A stretch of 16,982 bases of DNA from Nitrospirota bacterium (GTDB taxonomy: Bacteria > Nitrospirota > Thermodesulfovibrionia > Thermodesulfovibrionales > JdFR-85), in contig JAADGU010000034.1 in the NCBI GenBank assembly GCA_013152195.1, positions 3,107 to 20,088 on the forward strand. Reading direction: 5' to 3'. Below, piece after piece: positions 14,819 through 16,982 of this stretch; within the stretch, counting starts at the first letter, position 1, and each line of letters starts with the position of its first letter. The notes under the pieces are model-generated. The model searched no databases. It worked only from the letters and a program-made list of their open reading frames with translations, and was not told the DNA's origin. The translations under genes were made by a program, and so were the position numbers.

Positions 14819-16072
14819 TTGAAAAACCGGGTTGTTGGTTTTCTTGTCATTTTTGTCCTCTCCGTATTGACCGGCCCGGCATACGGAGGTGAAAAAGATA
14901 TAAGGATAAGCGGCTACCTGAAGGGTTTTTTTACTGTGACTGATACAGGTAGTGCCGGGGAGTCAGATAGTACTTTGGATGGAGGGGCTTTTAATGTTTT
15001 AAGGCTGGACCTCTTTTATCAGCCCCGTGACCGGCTCTCGGCAGAGCTTGCCTATGAGATAACTCCAGCCGTTCAGCCGATGAAAGGGGACCTTCTGTAT
15101 GCGTCGCTGCCAAGGCCTGAGCCTTACTCGTATCGTGCATTTGACCTGGGAGAGAGACTCTACCCCCGGAGAGAGGATTTTACATTCATAGTCACCCAAA
15201 ACCTCGACCGTGCCTTTCTCACGCTTAATCTGCCCGCTGCCGACCTTTATCTTGGCCGCCAGCCCGTTGCCTTTGGCTCAGCCCGGGTTGTAAACCCTAC
15301 TGATGTGCTCGCCCCCTATGCCTATGAAGTGCTCAACCAGGAGGAACGGATAGGGGTTGATGCAATAAGGGCGAAGATGCCTGTTGGAGAGATGGGGGAA
15401 TTAGACGGCGGTATTGTCTTTGGTGATAAATTCAGGGCCTCAGAGAGTGCCCTCTTCTTACGTTCAAGAAACTATCTCCTCAGGACTGACCTGACGTTTA
15501 TAACGATTATCTTCAAGGAGAACCTGCTCCTCGGCCTTGATATTGCCCGCTCAATAGGTGGTGCCGGATACTGGCTGGAGGCAGCATATACCTTTGCCAA
15601 CGCAACTGCTGACTACACCCCTGAAGAAGACTATTTCAGGCTTTCCACAGGCCTTGATTATAATTTCGGCAAGGGCCTGTATGGTTTTATCGAGTATCAC
15701 TTTAACGGGGCAGGCAGGCTCAAGCCTGAAGAGTATGCGGAGGCTTTTACCGGAATTGCCTATACCGAAGGCTCTGTCTACCTTGCAGGCAGGCACTACA
15801 TTGCCCCGGGTCTTGCCTATGAGATTACGCCGCTCCTTAACTTTACTGCCCAGGCCCTGCTGAATGCCGTGGACCTGTCGGCATACCTTTCAACCCTGTT
15901 TGAATTCAACTTTGCCGAGGACGTTTATATAGATGCGGGGGCCTTTATCAGCACCGGCCGCAAACCGGAGACGCGTATCAACGAGATTTCAGGGCTGGTG
16001 GAGAGTGAGATTAAATCAGAGTTCGGCATGTATCCTGATATATATTTCACATCGATACGGCTGTATTTCTGA
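14819..16072 (+). CDS. Predicted outer-membrane beta-barrel protein
   Basis: The 417-residue product has a signal peptide (KNRVVGFLVIFVLSVL, probable cut after AYG). Alternating polar/aromatic strands run through the mature part, and it ends in YFTSIRLYF, the C-terminal Phe pattern read by the BAM machinery. Examples are AELAYEITPAV, ADLYLGRQPVAFGSARVVNPTDVL and YGFIEYHFNGAG. The LGRQPVxFG-xR-xNPTDV block resembles DUF1302-like or porin-type barrels, but no firm family is claimed. ggaggg (14804-14809) stands 9 bases before TTG 14819; an in-frame TTG at 14813 is only 3 bases away, so 14819 is preferred. As last gene of the ABC operon it could be the outer-membrane partner. Confidence 0.82.
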   Translation: MKNRVVGFLVIFVLSVLTGPAYGGEKDIRISGYLKGFFTVTDTGSAGESDSTLDGGAFNVLRLDLFYQPRDRLSAELAYEITPAVQPMKGDLLYASLPRPEPYSYRAFDLGERLYPRREDFTFIVTQNLDRAFLTLNLPAADLYLGRQPVAFGSARVVNPTDVLAPYAYEVLNQEERIGVDAIRAKMPVGEMGELDGGIVFGDKFRASESALFLRSRNYLLRTDLTFITIIFKENLLLGLDIARSIGGAGYWLEAAYTFANATADYTPEEDYFRLSTGLDYNFGKGLYGFIEYHFNGAGRLKPEEYAEAFTGIAYTEGSVYLAGRHYIAPGLAYEITPLLNFTAQALLNAVDLSAYLSTLFEFNFAEDVYIDAGAFISTGRKPETRINEISGLVESEIKSEFGMYPDIYFTSIRLYF

Positions 16073-16083
16073 GGGGGGTGATT

Positions 16084-16108
16084 AAAGAAGGTCATCTTTG
16101 CTTTTTTT
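16084..16108 (+). terminator. Possible weak intrinsic terminator
   Basis: aaaga (16084-16088) can pair with tcttt (16095-16099), and seven T follow at 16102-16108. The stem has only five pairs, four of them A-T, so it is doubtful. Its place just after the barrel gene fits the end of the envelope operon. Confidence 0.3.
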
Positions 16109-16179
16109 CTTAAGGTGAGGGTGCATCCCTTTAAGCAGTTCAAGACGTGACACTACGGGTGAACCTGCCTCTCATTGTG

Positions 16180-16208
16180 TTGCCATTGTCGGTGCTTTGT
16201 GTTATCTT
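16180..16208 (+). promoter_or_regulatory. Possible sigma-70 promoter for the flavoprotein gene
   Basis: TTGCCA (16180-16185), 17 bases, TATCTT (16203-16208). It is a moderate match with ideal spacing. The rest of the 188-base gap between the barrel gene and the next start (16073-16260) shows only the weak terminator and no ORF. Confidence 0.4.
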
Positions 16209-16260
16209 GTTTATATCGATGGAAGAAACAGTTGTCTTTTTGCGGAAGTAGAGGGAACCC

Positions 16261-16857
16261 ATGGCCAGGATACTTGCAATTAACGGTTCATACCGGAACA
16301 ATGGCATTACCGACCAGACTGTCGGGGCCATGGTTCAGGCCGTAGAGACTGCAGGTGCCGAGGCCGAGCTTATCCTTCTGCGTGAATACCCTGTCGGGTT
16401 TTGCCTTAACTGCCGGGTGTGTACCCAGAAACCCGGGGATGCTCCGGGTGAGTGTGTACTGCATGATGGCATGCAGGAATTGATTGATAAAATTGAGAGG
16501 GCAGATGCTTATATTCTTGCCTCTCCCACCAACTTTGGCACAGTCACCGCTATCTTTAAACGCTTTATCGAGAGGTTGGTTGTTTATGCATATTGGCCGT
16601 GGGAGATGAATAGTCCCAGGCTTCGAAAGGAGAATATGCCAAAGAAGAAAGCAGTGCTTCTTTCTTCATGTGCAGCCCCCGGGATTGTTGGGCGCTGGTT
16701 TGGTGAAACCCATAAGCAACTCAAAATGACAGCAAAAACTACAGGTGCAAGACCGGTTGGCACACTATTTACTGGTTTGATTGCCAAAGACCCCCATCCG
16801 AGGTTACCTGATCATGTTTTTACAAAGATTAATTCCCTGGCTGAAAAGCTGCTTTAA
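16261..16857 (+). CDS. NAD(P)H-dependent FMN reductase-like/iron-sulfur flavoprotein (Isf type)
   Basis: The 198-residue product has the flavodoxin-like fold of PF03358: the phosphate-binding loop GSYRNNGITDQ (9-19) and the flavin-side SPTNFGTVTAIFKRFIERL. Cysteines 48, 51, 54 and 65 (FCLNCRVCTQKPGDAPGEC) form a CX2CX2CX10C set like the compact 4Fe-4S motif of archaeal Isf proteins, though the last spacing is longer than in many of them. It probably carries electrons between ferredoxin-type donors and an acceptor, perhaps in oxidative-stress defence; substrates are not evident. ATG 16261 has agaggga (16250-16256) 4 bases upstream. It stands apart from the envelope operon, with its own possible promoter. 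Confidence 0.85.
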   Translation: MARILAINGSYRNNGITDQTVGAMVQAVETAGAEAELILLREYPVGFCLNCRVCTQKPGDAPGECVLHDGMQELIDKIERADAYILASPTNFGTVTAIFKRFIERLVVYAYWPWEMNSPRLRKENMPKKKAVLLSSCAAPGIVGRWFGETHKQLKMTAKTTGARPVGTLFTGLIAKDPHPRLPDHVFTKINSLAEKLL

Positions 16858-16873
16858 GTATGATAAAATACCC

Positions 16874-16888
16874 GGGTAGATGTTACCC
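16874..16888 (+). other. Small hairpin between the flavoprotein and DUF3024-like genes
   Basis: gggta (16874-16878) pairs with taccc (16884-16888) around a five-base loop. Only two T follow, so it is a poor terminator candidate. It may instead be a leader or operator feature of the next gene. Confidence 0.3.
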
Positions 16889-16912
16889 TTGAAAAGTTAA
16901 GAAAGGTTTTCT

Positions 16913-16982
16913 ATGCCACTCACAGAACTTGAAATAAAAAAGATAGAAAAGATTGTCTCTGAATATTGTGAACAAAAGATTC
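16913..16982 (+). CDS. Start of a DUF3024-like protein (partial)
   Basis: Twenty-three codons are visible before the window ends: MPLTELEIKKIEKIV, then SEYCEQKI. This E-x-IKKIEKIV-x-EYC-x-KI opening resembles DUF3024 (PF11225), small proteins of unknown function that begin with such a helix. aagg at 16903-16906 lies 6 bases before the ATG. The body of the domain is outside the window, so the family call is tentative. Confidence 0.55.
   Translation, partial: MPLTELEIKKIEKIVSEYCEQKI

Noticed and set aside
1..16982. tRNA or rRNA genes, CRISPR arrays, riboswitches, transposases
   Set aside because: No cloverleaf or rRNA-like stretch, no regularly spaced direct repeats, no thi-box before thiE and no transposase motif were found by reading. 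Short structured RNAs could still be missed without a covariance search.

Overview
The window looks like chromosomal DNA from a diderm bacterium of intermediate GC content. Genes are tightly packed, almost all on the plus strand, with many ATGA or few-base overlaps. A RemA (DUF370) gene sits between yicC and gmk-rpoZ-coaBC. Lipoprotein signals, a LolA-like periplasmic protein and an outer-membrane barrel show that there are two membranes. Together with the EF-P sequence this suggests Nitrospirota (Thermodesulfovibrio-like) or a neighbouring deltaproteobacterial-grade lineage. That placement is an inference from memory of gene order, not a search result.

Layout. 1-81 is the 3' end of an unidentified gene. 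91-198 is a 108-bp element with 23-bp inverted-repeat ends. 254-3627 is a housekeeping operon: yicC (RNA turnover), remA/DUF370 (DNA-binding regulator), gmk (GMP to GDP), rpoZ (omega subunit) and coaBC (coenzyme A). A near-perfect sigma-70 promoter (3646-3675) then starts a second run: a TPR protein, a Roadblock/LC7 protein, an M24 Xaa-Pro peptidase, efp, accB, accC, thiE and a YhcC-type radical SAM gene, ending at 10301.

A small minus-strand lipoprotein gene (10319-10687) is divergent from an envelope operon (10872-16072). That operon encodes an exported LolA-like protein, two MacB/LolC-type FtsX permeases, one ABC ATPase and a predicted outer-membrane beta-barrel. Together they could form an ABC-driven path from the inner membrane through the periplasm to the outer membrane, carrying a lipid, lipoprotein or other hydrophobic cargo. 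This is the best candidate here for an undescribed system. Last come an Isf-like flavoprotein and the start of a DUF3024-like gene cut by the window edge.

Three genes between 7.7 and 14.8 kb have reading-frame breaks that can be located closely: accC (a perfect 8-bp tandem duplication), the first FtsX permease (one base short) and the 3' end of the ABC ATPase. In each case the other frame continues the same protein family without a gap. The clustering fits sequence or assembly error or very recent mutation better than old decay. The accC duplication could also be a reversible slippage site. No tRNA, rRNA, CRISPR array or transposase gene was seen.
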